The notes below the pieces were generated by a model. It had not been told where the DNA came from, searched no databases, and saw only the letters and a list, made by a program, of their open reading frames with translations. Below, one piece after another: positions 46,041-54,455 of a stretch of 64,000 bases of DNA. Origin of the DNA: an uncultured Fidelibacterota bacterium (GTDB lineage: Bacteria; Fidelibacterota; Marinisomatia; Marinisomatales; TCS55); contig CACMQQ010000004.1 of NCBI GenBank assembly GCA_902615915.1, positions 62,001 to 126,000 of the forward strand, read 5' to 3'. The first letter of the stretch is position 1. Each line of letters opens with the position of its first letter. The translations under genes and the position numbers were made by a program.

Positions 46041-48200
46041 ATGCTAAATACAAGCACAGTAAAAATTAATACAATTCGAAATTTATTTTTTTTAACAACA
46101 ATAGTTTTTTTCAGTTTTGCTTTAGGGCAAGAAAAAGCTGAACATAACAAGGAAGCAAAATTTGTGAACAGATTGGAAAAGGAATCAAGTCCCTATTTAT
46201 TGCAACATAAAAATAATCCTGTTGATTGGTATCCATGGTCTGAAGAGGCTTTTAAAAAAGCAAAAGAGCTAGATATTCCAATTTTCTTATCTATTGGCTA
46301 TTCAACATGTCACTGGTGCCATGTCATGGAAAAAGAATCATTTGAAGATGAAGAAGTTGCTAAGCTACTAAATGATAATTTCATATCCATTAAAGTTGAC
46401 AAAGAAGAGAGACCCGAGATCGATCATATTTATATGACTGTGTGCCAAGCAATGACAGGAAGAGGTGGATGGCCCTTAACCATTATCATGAGTCCTGATA
46501 AACAGCCTTTTTTTGCAGGTACTTATTTTCCAAAAAGAGGGCGCTTTGGTCGGCCCGGAATGATGGAACTAATACCGTCAATTTCTGAAGCATGGAAAAA
46601 CAAGAGAGATGAACTAATTGAATCTGCAGATAAAATTGAAAAATTTTTGATAGAATCCAACAAAAAAACCATTGGCAACAATCTTAATGAAAGTATTCTA
46701 GATGACACCTATTCTGTTTTTGTAGAAAGATATGATAATGAGAATGGTGGATTTAGCACTCAACCTAAATTCCCGTCACCTCAAAATATAATTTTTCTGC
46801 TTAGATATCACAAAATGACAGGAAATAAAACTGCGCTTGAAATGGCGGAAAAAACACTTATAAAGATGCGAATGGGTGGGATATATGATCAGTTGGGATT
46901 TGGTTTTCATAGATATTCTACTGATCAAGAATGGTTAGTTCCGCATTTTGAAAAAATGTTATACGATCAAGCAATGCTTTCAATAGCATACACAGAAGCA
47001 TATCATTTAACAAAAAAAAATGTTTATAAAAAAATTGCGATTGAAATTCTTACTTATATTAAAAGAGATCTAAAGGATAATAGAGGTGGATTTTATTCTG
47101 CAGAAGATGCAGACAGCGAAGGAGAAGAAGGTACATTTTACATTTGGTCGTTGGAAGAATTAAGCTTTCTTAAAAAGAGTGAAAAAGATTTATCAGTAGA
47201 ATATTTTAATTTGAAATATGAAGGAAATTATTTAGATGAGTCAACCAGAAAGAAAAATGGCAAAAATATTTTTCATATAAAAAGTTTAAATAACATTAGT
47301 GATAATAGATATGAAAAAATACGAACTAAACTTTTTGAGCAAAGAAAAAAGAGAATTCATCCTCTTAAAGATGATAAAATATTAACGGATTGGAATGGCC
47401 TTGCAATAGCAGCTTTTGCAAAAGCTGGTGACGTTTTTGACAACGAAGAATTTATCTTAATTGCAGAAAACAGTGCTGATTTTATTTCCAGAAATTTGAA
47501 AAATGGAGACGGTACTCTCTTAAAAAGATATAGAAATGGCAAATCTGGTATTAACGGGCACCTTGATGATTATGCATTTTATATATGGGGTCTTTTAGAA
47601 CTTTATGAAAGCACATTTAAAGTTGATTATTTGGAAGAAGCTATTGACCTAAGCGATATTGTTATTAAAAATTTTTCAAATGAAAATAATGCTGGCTTTT
47701 ACCTTAGCAGTAAAGATTCTGAAAAAATGATTGTCAGATCTATAACGGGTTATGATGGTGCAATACCTTCAGGAAATTCAATTATTGCAATGAACCTAGT
47801 AAGGTTATCCAAGATTACTGGAGAAATAAAGTGGATCGATATTGCTGAAAACTTATTTAAAACATTTTCTAATGAAATACAACGATCACCTTCTTCCTTC
47901 AGCTCAATGCTAAGCGCATACTTGTTTGAAATGGACTCACCCAAGGAAATTGTAATAGTCGGAGAACTTAATACTGAAACTAAAGGTCTAATTAAGAAAA
48001 TTAAGAAAAACTACAATCCATCTAAAGTCCTCATATTTAAAAATGTAAATGATACTAAAAGAAAATTATCCAAAATTGCGTCTTGGACCAATACTCAGTA
48101 TATGATTGATGAAAAACCAACATTTTATGTATGCAAGGATTTTGCCTGCAAAATTCCAACTAATGAAATCGATCAAGCTCTAAAATTCGTAAATGAATAA
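46041..48200 (+). CDS. DUF255 thioredoxin-fold / N-acylglucosamine epimerase-like protein (YyaL/SPATA20 family)
   Basis: A probable signal peptide ('[16 protein letters not shown]') precedes the conserved '[20 protein letters not shown]' opening. The DUF255 thioredoxin-like domain holds '[20 protein letters not shown]' (CxxC near residue 90) and '[14 protein letters not shown]'. The C-terminal half is an (alpha/alpha)6 barrel with '[15 protein letters not shown]', '[13 protein letters not shown]' and '[15 protein letters not shown]'. At 719 residues it matches the full-length family. The biochemical role of the family is poorly known; export is unusual compared with the many cytosolic homologues. 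Confidence 0.9.
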   Translation: MLNTSTVKINTIRNLFFLTTIVFFSFALGQEKAEHNKEAKFVNRLEKESSPYLLQHKNNPVDWYPWSEEAFKKAKELDIPIFLSIGYSTCHWCHVMEKESFEDEEVAKLLNDNFISIKVDKEERPEIDHIYMTVCQAMTGRGGWPLTIIMSPDKQPFFAGTYFPKRGRFGRPGMMELIPSISEAWKNKRDELIESADKIEKFLIESNKKTIGNNLNESILDDTYSVFVERYDNENGGFSTQPKFPSPQNIIFLLRYHKMTGNKTALEMAEKTLIKMRMGGIYDQLGFGFHRYSTDQEWLVPHFEKMLYDQAMLSIAYTEAYHLTKKNVYKKIAIEILTYIKRDLKDNRGGFYSAEDADSEGEEGTFYIWSLEELSFLKKSEKDLSVEYFNLKYEGNYLDESTRKKNGKNIFHIKSLNNISDNRYEKIRTKLFEQRKKRIHPLKDDKILTDWNGLAIAAFAKAGDVFDNEEFILIAENSADFISRNLKNGDGTLLKRYRNGKSGINGHLDDYAFYIWGLLELYESTFKVDYLEEAIDLSDIVIKNFSNENNAGFYLSSKDSEKMIVRSITGYDGAIPSGNSIIAMNLVRLSKITGEIKWIDIAENLFKTFSNEIQRSPSSFSSMLSAYLFEMDSPKEIVIVGELNTETKGLIKKIKKNYNPSKVLIFKNVNDTKRKLSKIASWTNTQYMIDEKPTFYVCKDFACKIPTNEIDQALKFVNE

Positions 48201-48292
48201 AATTGGTAATTATCTTTTATTATTTTAATCAGGGCTGTACTTTTTTTAATTAAAAATATTTTATCAATAATTACTAGCTCAAAAGGATCGCT

Positions 48293-49564
48293 ATGAAAAT
48301 ACCTCTTTATGGAAAAATTATAATCGGCCTAATACTTGGAATAGTATTTGGTATTTTTGCAGCATCGAATGGATGGAATCAATTCACAAATGAGTGGATT
48401 TCACCATTTGGGAAGATCTTTATTAGCTTACTAAAACTTATCGCTGTTCCGTTAGTACTTTCATCATTAATAACGGGCGTTGCATCGTTATCAGATCTTC
48501 AAAAACTATCTCGAATTGGCGGCAAAACTATAATGATCTATATTTCTACTACAGCAGTTGCTGCAACTATAGGCCTAGTTGCAGTAAATATCTTACAACC
48601 AGGAGATAAACTACCTGATGATATGAAGCAAAAGCTACAGTCTTCATATCAAGATACAGCTTCTGGAAAAATGGAGGCAGCTCAACAAATGAAGGAAAGA
48701 ACGGCATTACAACCTATTGTTGATATGGTTCCTCAAAATTTTTTCAATGCTGCCTCAAACAATCGCAATATGCTTCAGGTAGTTTTTGTTTCGATTATTG
48801 TCGGTATTTCTTTAATACAGATTGGTAAATCTAAATCTAAACCAATGCTTAATTTCTTTGAGAGCTTGAACGATGTCGTCATTAAACTGGTTGAAAATAT
48901 TATGATTTTGGCTCCTATTGGGGTCTTTTCCTTGATTGCTGATACAATAACAACAATTGCGGGAGATGACATTAATAAAGTCTTTGAACTTTTAGGAGCA
49001 CTGGGTTTTTACATGATAGCAGTGATAATTGGGTTGATCTTACAAACAACAATAACATATTCTGCAGTTTTAAAAATATTTTCAAAAATGTCATTAAAGA
49101 AATTTTATAAGGGCATCGCACCCGCTCAACTTCTTGCCTTCTCTACAAGCTCTAGCGGTGCAACACTTCCAGTAACAATGGATAGATGCGAAAAAGAACT
49201 TGGCGTTTCTGAAGAAGTCTCATCATTTGTTCTTCCGCTTGGAGCCACAATCAATATGGATGGTACTGCACTCTATCAAGCAATTGCGGCTGTTTTTATT
49301 GCACAAACTCTTGGTATGGATCTATCATTAGGAGCTCAATCTACAATTGTATTAACTGCGGTCTTAGCTTCTATTGGAACGGCTGCTGTTCCTGGAGCAG
49401 GTATAATTACACTTGTAATTATTTTAGAAGCAATTGGAGTCCCAAGTGTTGGGTTGGCATTAATTCTTGGTGTTGATAGAATTTTAGACATGCTAAGAAC
49501 AGTTACAAACGTAACTGGCGATGCAAGCGTTGCTGTTGCAATCGCCTCCTCAGAAAAAAACTGA
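48293..49564 (+). CDS. Dicarboxylate/amino acid:cation symporter (DAACS, GltP/GltT-like)
   Basis: A 423-residue sodium- or proton-coupled importer of glutamate, aspartate or C4-dicarboxylates. The re-entrant loop HP1 'AFSTSSSGATLPVTMDRCEK' (Ser-rich motif near residue 285), 'LPLGATINMDGTALYQAIAA' (sodium-site NMDGT) and the HP2 loop 'LASIGTAAVPGAGI' are all intact, as is 'RILDMLRTVTNVTGDASVAV'. AGGAT lies just before ATG 48293. Transcription is tandem with the DUF255 gene across a 92-base AT-rich gap. Next downstream is the putative 6S RNA gene. Confidence 0.94.
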   Translation: MKIPLYGKIIIGLILGIVFGIFAASNGWNQFTNEWISPFGKIFISLLKLIAVPLVLSSLITGVASLSDLQKLSRIGGKTIMIYISTTAVAATIGLVAVNILQPGDKLPDDMKQKLQSSYQDTASGKMEAAQQMKERTALQPIVDMVPQNFFNAASNNRNMLQVVFVSIIVGISLIQIGKSKSKPMLNFFESLNDVVIKLVENIMILAPIGVFSLIADTITTIAGDDINKVFELLGALGFYMIAVIIGLILQTTITYSAVLKIFSKMSLKKFYKGIAPAQLLAFSTSSSGATLPVTMDRCEKELGVSEEVSSFVLPLGATINMDGTALYQAIAAVFIAQTLGMDLSLGAQSTIVLTAVLASIGTAAVPGAGIITLVIILEAIGVPSVGLALILGVDRILDMLRTVTNVTGDASVAVAIASSEKN

Positions 49565-49593
49565 TTAACTCTAAAAAATATTTCTAATCAAAT

Positions 49594-49599
49594 TATAAT
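49594..49599 (+). promoter_or_regulatory. Perfect -10 box (TATAAT) for the putative 6S RNA
   Basis: TATAAT at 49594-49599 would start transcription near 49606, a few bases before the closing stem of the structured RNA. No good -35 hexamer stands 17 bases upstream, so the promoter may depend on a different sigma preference or the AT-rich upstream sequence. Confidence 0.5.
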
Positions 49600-49605
49600 T
49601 ATTTA

Positions 49606-49780
49606 AATTTGAAATGCTGTTTTAGTCTTTTGAATTTCAGGATCTTCAACCTTTTTTTCTTGAGGCTAACTTCTTGAGTTAAAAAACAGGCCTTTCCTTT
49701 CTGGATAAAGGAAGTTTGCTAGCAAAAGAGACCTCTATCGTGTTTACACGGATCCTTGAAATCGATTCTAAAGCAGCAAT
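49606..49780 (+). ncRNA. ssrS: Putative 6S RNA
   Basis: The 242-base gap after the DAACS gene has no credible ORF but folds as one long interrupted hairpin. The closing stem is 49615-49625 with 49768-49778 (11 pairs, one G-U). The second stem is 49635-49644 with 49751-49761 (one bulged T). An open bubble of about 17 and 15 bases follows (49645-49661 / 49736-49750), then GAGG 49662-49665 with CCTC 49732-49735, and an apical hairpin TTCCTTT/AAAGGAA (49694-49713). On the 3' side of the bubble 'CGTGTTTACACG' (49739-49750) can form a small hairpin, as known in 6S RNAs. Size, bubble, upstream TATAAT and immediate terminator all fit 6S RNA, which binds RNA polymerase. Base-level homology was not tested; a long 3' UTR or another structured RNA is the alternative. 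Confidence 0.6.
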
Positions 49781-49808
49781 AAAAAACCCTGCAAGACAGG
49801 GTTTTTTT
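49781..49808 (+). terminator. Intrinsic terminator, probably bidirectional
   Basis: CCCTG (49787-49791) pairs with CAGGG (49797-49801) around a five-base loop, with A6 before and T7 after. It ends the plus-strand 6S-like RNA and, read on the minus strand, the hflX transcript whose stop codon lies inside it. Confidence 0.9.
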
Positions 49809-51054
49809 ATTTACTTAACAGTTTTAACAAACTATCAATTTTACCTATTGGTCCTTTGGCTTTTATATGTAAGTATTCATCTTTATACTTTCTACTAATA
49901 ACAAAGGTAGAATTTTGAATCAATGAAATATTCTTAGAATTGCTATAAGGCAATTTAAGATTAACTGTTTTGTAATTTTTTTCCATAAATTCAACAATTT
50001 TTAGTTTCAATTCTTCAATTCTCAAACTGTTTAATGCGGATATAAATATTGCATTGGGAAATTCAAAATTTAACTTTTGTATTTTTTTATGATTTTCAGT
50101 TTGATCTATCTTATTTAAAACAACAATATAATCGTTTGTGTTGGCATTTAAATTATTTAGAACTTCTTTTATAACTTTATAGTGTTCAATCACCTGATCG
50201 GAGGAAGAATCCAATACAATTAATATCAAATCTGCATCAACCACTTCATTAAGTGTACTTTTGAAACTTGCAACCAAATGATGTGGTAATTTTCTGACAA
50301 ATCCAACAGTGTCACTGAGTAAAATAGTGTTATATTTATCTAAGTTTACTGATCTAACTGTTGTGTCGAGCGTTGCAAATAATTGATCTTTAATTAAAAC
50401 ATCGGCACCCGAAATTGATTTCATAAGGGTTGATTTTCCTGCATTTGTATACCCGACCAGAGCAACCTTATAACTATTAACTCTCTTTTTAGTTCGAGTA
50501 ATTCTATTTTTCTCAATTTTTGTTAATTCATTTCTAAGCTTTGATATTCTATCCCTAAGCAATCTTCTATCCACTTCAATTTGCGTCTCTCCAGCTCCTG
50601 CCCTTGAACCAATGCCCCCCATTTGCCTTTCAAGATGGGTCCATGCTCTTGTTAATCTTGGTAACAAATATTGTAATTGCGCTAATTCAACTTGAACTTT
50701 TGATTCTCTAGTTTTTGCGTGTTTCATAAAAATTTGCAAAATTAAATCAGCTCGATCAATAACCGTTATCTTCTTATATTTTTTATTTATGTTTTTTGAT
50801 TGTGCAGGAGTAAGCTCGTTGTCAAAAATTAAATATTTAACATTATGATATTTAGCTAGGTTTAGAATTTCATCAACTTTTCCTGAACCAAGGTATAAAG
50901 ATGAATTTATTTTCGAAACTTTTTGACTCAAAACTTTAACAATATCATACCCTGCAGTTTTTGATAAAAGCTCAAGCTCTTGCATATGATCAGAAAAATT
51001 TGCGCCACTCAGATTTCCAAGATCTGCACCTACTAAAAATGCTTTTTGATTCAC
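49807..51054 (-). CDS. hflX: Ribosome-associated GTPase HflX
   Basis: A 415-residue cytosolic GTPase that binds and can split stalled ribosomes. The N-terminal HflX domain ('SKINSSLYLGSGKVDEILNL', 'VKYLIFDNELTPAQSKNINK') and the 'RLTRAWTHLERQMGGIGSRA' linker are clear. The G domain shows G1 'GYTNAGKST' (about residue 200), the switch region 'LFATLDTTVRSV', G3 'DTVGFV', and G4 'NKID'. The start appears to be GTG 51054; no stronger ATG is nearby. It is last in a long minus-strand run, six bases after the BatA-type gene, and its stop lies in the shared terminator. Confidence 0.95.
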   Translation of the reverse strand: MNQKAFLVGADLGNLSGANFSDHMQELELLSKTAGYDIVKVLSQKVSKINSSLYLGSGKVDEILNLAKYHNVKYLIFDNELTPAQSKNINKKYKKITVIDRADLILQIFMKHAKTRESKVQVELAQLQYLLPRLTRAWTHLERQMGGIGSRAGAGETQIEVDRRLLRDRISKLRNELTKIEKNRITRTKKRVNSYKVALVGYTNAGKSTLMKSISGADVLIKDQLFATLDTTVRSVNLDKYNTILLSDTVGFVRKLPHHLVASFKSTLNEVVDADLILIVLDSSSDQVIEHYKVIKEVLNNLNANTNDYIVVLNKIDQTENHKKIQKLNFEFPNAIFISALNSLRIEELKLKIVEFMEKNYKTVNLKLPYSNSKNISLIQNSTFVISRKYKDEYLHIKAKGPIGKIDSLLKLLSK

Positions 51055-51060
51055 TGAGTA

Positions 51061-52923
51061 CTAATCTTTAGTTAGATTTTTTTTTGGTCTACTTAAGAAA
51101 GATTCAATAGTGTACAGTATTATTGCTATTAAAAGAAAAAATCTCCAAAGCGACATTCCATGTCTGTTCGATGATATGGTTTCTTCAATATTAGATTCTT
51201 TAGGAATCCATTTATAATTCAAATTAGAAATTTTTTCATTTATTTTTTTCTTAAAATTAAAACTGTTAGGATATTCTCTGGGAGACAATAAAGTTGAAAA
51301 AGATGTAAATAAGACATCATTTGAATAAACACTATAGGAACCTAGCTCATTCGTTTGATCAATGCTTAAAACTTGGTTTTTGTAATCAGGAACTAGTAAT
51401 ATTTTTTCTTGCGAAGGGGTTTTAAGTATCCAATTACTATTAAGATCCTGATTCTTTATTTTAATTAATTTTTTTTCATTTATAATGACAGGTGAAATAT
51501 TAGTTTCTTCATTTGATGAAATAGCAATCATTCTGTAAATAACTGGGATTAAAATTCCTTTTAATAAAAAATCGTTCCACGAAAGTTCAAGTGGAGAAGT
51601 GAATAGGTATATTGACCCTAATTTAGAATCAAGATTCAATAAAAATGGAATATTTTGGCCCATGCTAAGAATCATTTTATCATTAAAATTAAATTCTAGT
51701 GAATTATACTTAAATATTTTTGGAAAGTAGTCACTGATATCTCTCATGTTTAAGTTTTGAAAAATTTCATTTTCCCTATCTTCTATTTTTACATTAAGGA
51801 ATGACTTATTTGTTAAATCTACTGTTTCAATCAATTTAGGAAGAGATAAATTTGAGATAGTCTGATCCTTTAATTTTGCATAATTTTCTCCTGAAAACCA
51901 TATCATGCTACCACCTGCTTTTAAATATCTCTTTAGAGACTCTATTGCTCTTGGAGTAAAGTTTGTAGCATCTGCAACTAAGAGTACATCAGTATCATTT
52001 AGATCTATTCTGCTAAATCTATTTACTGTAAAAACATCGAATTCAATGAATGAAGAATTGCCATTGATAGAGTTTAATATTCTTTCATAAGTCTTTGAAT
52101 TTTTTCTAGAATTAGAAATTATTTTACAATTGATTTGTTCTGGGATACTTATTTCAAAGGTTTGATTATTATCTATTTTAAAAATATCTGAACCTATGCT
52201 CACATTTCCATTTAAGATTCCTGACTTAGGAGGTAAGATTCGAAATAAAAAATCTTTAACCTCTTTTTTTTCAAATGATGCTGCAATTTGGCCCATTCTT
52301 TTTTCATCCAGAGTTATTTCAATGGGAACATTCGTTATTTTATCATTTCCCATATTTTCAACTTTAATTACAAAATCAATATCTTGATTTTGTAATTTTA
52401 TTTGATTCTTGAATGCAACACTTTTTATTGAAATATTTTCATCCGATTTATCATTTTCAAAAAAATAAAATTGCCAATCATTTAGATCACTTTCAAATGA
52501 AGTGTCTGGGGAAGATGAAAAATCGCTCAAAATAAAACATTCCTTATTAGCTGATTCAGTTTTAACATTTTTTAAAATTGAATTAACATAAGTCCATATG
52601 CTATCCTGTCCATACGATTGCATTATTTTTATTTCATTAAAATCTGATAAATCTATATTTTTAACAAATTTTGAAAATATCATTTTTTGAGGATTTGTTT
52701 GAAAAATTTTAAGTTCGACAGCACCTGAATAAGATGAAATAATTTTTGAAACTTTTTTTAAAGATTGCTCCAATAATGATTCGCCATCAGTCTCAAGTGA
52801 CATACTAGCTGAATTATCAATAAAAACTACAGCTAGGGCTTCTTTTTTGCTTGGTATCCACAAGCTATTATTTTTTATTACTGGTGAAGCAAACATCATA
52901 ACCAAGCTAAAAATGATTGCCAT
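51061..52923 (-). CDS. BatA-type protein with von Willebrand factor A domain (main open frame; 5' end frameshifted)
   Basis: The open frame begins at an internal Met, but conserved sequence continues upstream in the same frame ('NRNIVKVDFSSIFYLTEL', then 'INWLLIFIRMAII') to about 53036, so 52923 is not the real start. Visible are the second TM of the aerotolerance-regulator N-terminal domain, a VWA domain with MIDAS 'VFIDNSASMS' (about residue 33), a long beta-rich periplasmic region, a 'GGSMIWFSGENY' segment and a C-terminal TM ('WRFFLLIAIILYTIESFL'). Bat proteins are membrane-anchored VWA proteins of unclear role, often near MoxR ATPases, which are absent here. With the frameshift undone the protein would be 682 aa from ATG 53110. 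Confidence 0.8.
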   Translation of the reverse strand: MAIIFSLVMMFASPVIKNNSLWIPSKKEALAVVFIDNSASMSLETDGESLLEQSLKKVSKIISSYSGAVELKIFQTNPQKMIFSKFVKNIDLSDFNEIKIMQSYGQDSIWTYVNSILKNVKTESANKECFILSDFSSSPDTSFESDLNDWQFYFFENDKSDENISIKSVAFKNQIKLQNQDIDFVIKVENMGNDKITNVPIEITLDEKRMGQIAASFEKKEVKDFLFRILPPKSGILNGNVSIGSDIFKIDNNQTFEISIPEQINCKIISNSRKNSKTYERILNSINGNSSFIEFDVFTVNRFSRIDLNDTDVLLVADATNFTPRAIESLKRYLKAGGSMIWFSGENYAKLKDQTISNLSLPKLIETVDLTNKSFLNVKIEDRENEIFQNLNMRDISDYFPKIFKYNSLEFNFNDKMILSMGQNIPFLLNLDSKLGSIYLFTSPLELSWNDFLLKGILIPVIYRMIAISSNEETNISPVIINEKKLIKIKNQDLNSNWILKTPSQEKILLVPDYKNQVLSIDQTNELGSYSVYSNDVLFTSFSTLLSPREYPNSFNFKKKINEKISNLNYKWIPKESNIEETISSNRHGMSLWRFFLLIAIILYTIESFLSRPKKNLTKD

Positions 52924-53110
52924 CCTTATGAAAATTAGCAGCCAATTAATTGTTTTTAATTTTTTTATTGAAGTATTTTTTAGCTCCGTTAAATAAAAAA
53001 TTGATGAAAAATCTACTTTAACAATATTCCTATTGTAAAAAAAAGTGTATTAACAAAGGTATGAAAACTGCGAATAAGCCCCACAACATTTTTGGATACA
53101 AAAAAGACAT
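52924..53110 (-). pseudogene. N-terminal segment of the BatA-type gene, separated by a +1 homopolymer frameshift
   Basis: ATG 53110-53108 shares one base with the stop of the preceding gene (TGATG), an expected coupled start. It encodes 'MSFLYPKMLWGLFAVFIPLL' then 'IHFF', the canonical first TM of the BatA N-terminal domain, but hits a stop four codons after the homopolymer begins. The shift occurs in a run of eight A (plus strand 53037-53044; U8 in mRNA). Removing one base gives 'IHFFYNRNIVKVDFSS' and joins the downstream frame perfectly. It may be a sequencing or assembly error, a true mutation, phase variation, or slippage-corrected expression. Confidence 0.85.
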
Positions 53111-53697
53111 CAGATTAAATAATACTCGATTATATACATAATAGAAGCTGAAGAAATTGGAATTTTTAAATTATCATCTAAAGGTAGAGGTAAAACTTCA
53201 AAGATCATACCAACTAGGGATCCATAAATTGATATAGAAAAGGATAATAGTTTATAATTATAGGATATTAAAGCGCAGGCCAAAAAACCCATCAAGAATC
53301 CTTCTAAAGTTTTTTCGCCGATTTTTAACTTACCTATTCCACGTCCAGCTAAACCAGCTACTGTATCACCAATGCTCATAAAGATTAATGATAAAATTGC
53401 AATATTTTTTGGGAAAATGAGAATAGTAACAAAAGCAGAAATCATTACCCATGATGCACCAGTTAATGCACCATCTAGTTCATGTTTTCTCATCATTCTA
53501 TTAAAAAATAAATTAAAGAAAATTTTAATATATTTATTTTTTTCTCTAAGTAAATCAATAGAGATAAAAATTAATACTAAAAAAAATAAACATAATAAAA
53601 AAAATGTTTTATCTTGGAAAACATAATAATATGAAATTGGGATAGTCAGATTAGATAAATGAATTAATTTCCTTATATATTCTGACTTGGATATCAT
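53110..53697 (-). CDS. DGK1/SEC59/VTE5-family CTP-dependent lipid (prenol or diacylglycerol) kinase-like membrane protein
   Basis: A 195-residue polytopic membrane protein. 'SEYIRKLIHLSNLTIPISYY' at the start, 'FFNRMMRKHELDGALTGASW' in the middle, and 'MSIGDTVAGLAGRGIGK' with 'IGEKTLEGFLMGFLACALIS' (about residues 108-145) are the signatures of the dolichol kinase/phytol kinase group related to CdsA. It probably phosphorylates an isoprenoid alcohol or diacylglycerol using CTP, linking it to lipid-carrier recycling for the glycan genes upstream (inference). It overlaps the PASTA gene by four bases and its stop overlaps the true start of the BatA-type gene. Confidence 0.82.
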   Translation of the reverse strand: MISKSEYIRKLIHLSNLTIPISYYYVFQDKTFFLLCLFFLVLIFISIDLLREKNKYIKIFFNLFFNRMMRKHELDGALTGASWVMISAFVTILIFPKNIAILSLIFMSIGDTVAGLAGRGIGKLKIGEKTLEGFLMGFLACALISYNYKLLSFSISIYGSLVGMIFEVLPLPLDDNLKIPISSASIMYIIEYYLI

Positions 53698-54455
53698 TTT
53701 TGATTTTGAATAGAATCAAAAATGTCTTGTAGATTTAGCACGCTAACTATTAGGTTTATTTGGGAAGACTTGTTGAGAACTGTTCCTGGCGATACAGATT
53801 GATCCAATACTGTGTATGGAACTAAATCTTCATTTTGCTGGTAAGTTACTTTACCCAATTTTAATCTTGAATTATCAAGTTTTTTCTTTGCACTATTTAA
53901 ACTTAGTCCAAATAGCTGTGGAACCTGATAAAAATCAGGAGGAAGACCTTCGCTGATGGTAATTTGCAAACCAAAGCCTTTTCTTATCTGGTCTCCAGAT
54001 TTTGGAAATTGCCATGCGACTGTTCCTTTAGGATAGTCAGGATTATATTCTAAGTATATAGTATCAATTCTTAGTCCCAACTGCTGTATTTTAATTTCAG
54101 CACTCCTCTTTGATTGGCCTACTAGACTAGGAACATCAATCATTTTCTCTGGTCTTGCAATTTTTAGCCTTATTGTTCTACCTTTTTTAACCTTTTGACC
54201 AGATGGAGGATATTGATCTATTATAGTTTGAGGTTCAATATTTGAAGTATAAACAGTATCAAATACGACCCCATTAAAACCAGAAATTTTTAACTCATTA
54301 ATTCCCCTGTCAAGAATTTTATCTCTAACATTTATTAATCTAATTGAATTTCCTTTTCTTATATAAATTGGCATTGCAATTTTTTCAAAAAAAAGAAAGA
54401 TCAAAATGGATACAATAAAAAGAGCTATTAAAAAGTTTAAAATTCTATGTTTCAT
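53694..54455 (-). CDS. Membrane-anchored triple-PASTA-domain protein
   Basis: A single N-terminal TM ('FLIALFIVSILIFLFFE') leads to an extracytoplasmic part made of three PASTA domains (about residues 36-103, 106-173 and 178-245). Each ends with the 'G---KG--I-L-IS' strand, for example 'PSGQKVKKGRTIRLKIA' and 'KSGDQIRKGFGLQITIS'. PASTA domains in Ser/Thr kinases and PBP2x bind muropeptides or peptidoglycan. Here no kinase or transpeptidase domain is attached, so it may be a cell-wall sensor or scaffold. It overlaps rsmB by 11 bases and the lipid-kinase gene by four. 253 aa. Confidence 0.9.
   Translation of the reverse strand: MKHRILNFLIALFIVSILIFLFFEKIAMPIYIRKGNSIRLINVRDKILDRGINELKISGFNGVVFDTVYTSNIEPQTIIDQYPPSGQKVKKGRTIRLKIARPEKMIDVPSLVGQSKRSAEIKIQQLGLRIDTIYLEYNPDYPKGTVAWQFPKSGDQIRKGFGLQITISEGLPPDFYQVPQLFGLSLNSAKKKLDNSRLKLGKVTYQQNEDLVPYTVLDQSVSPGTVLNKSSQINLIVSVLNLQDIFDSIQNQK

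Noticed and set aside
49716-49898. Small plus-strand 60-residue ORF
   Set aside because: It runs through the structured RNA, the terminator and the end of hflX, with no ribosome site; it is not credible as a gene.
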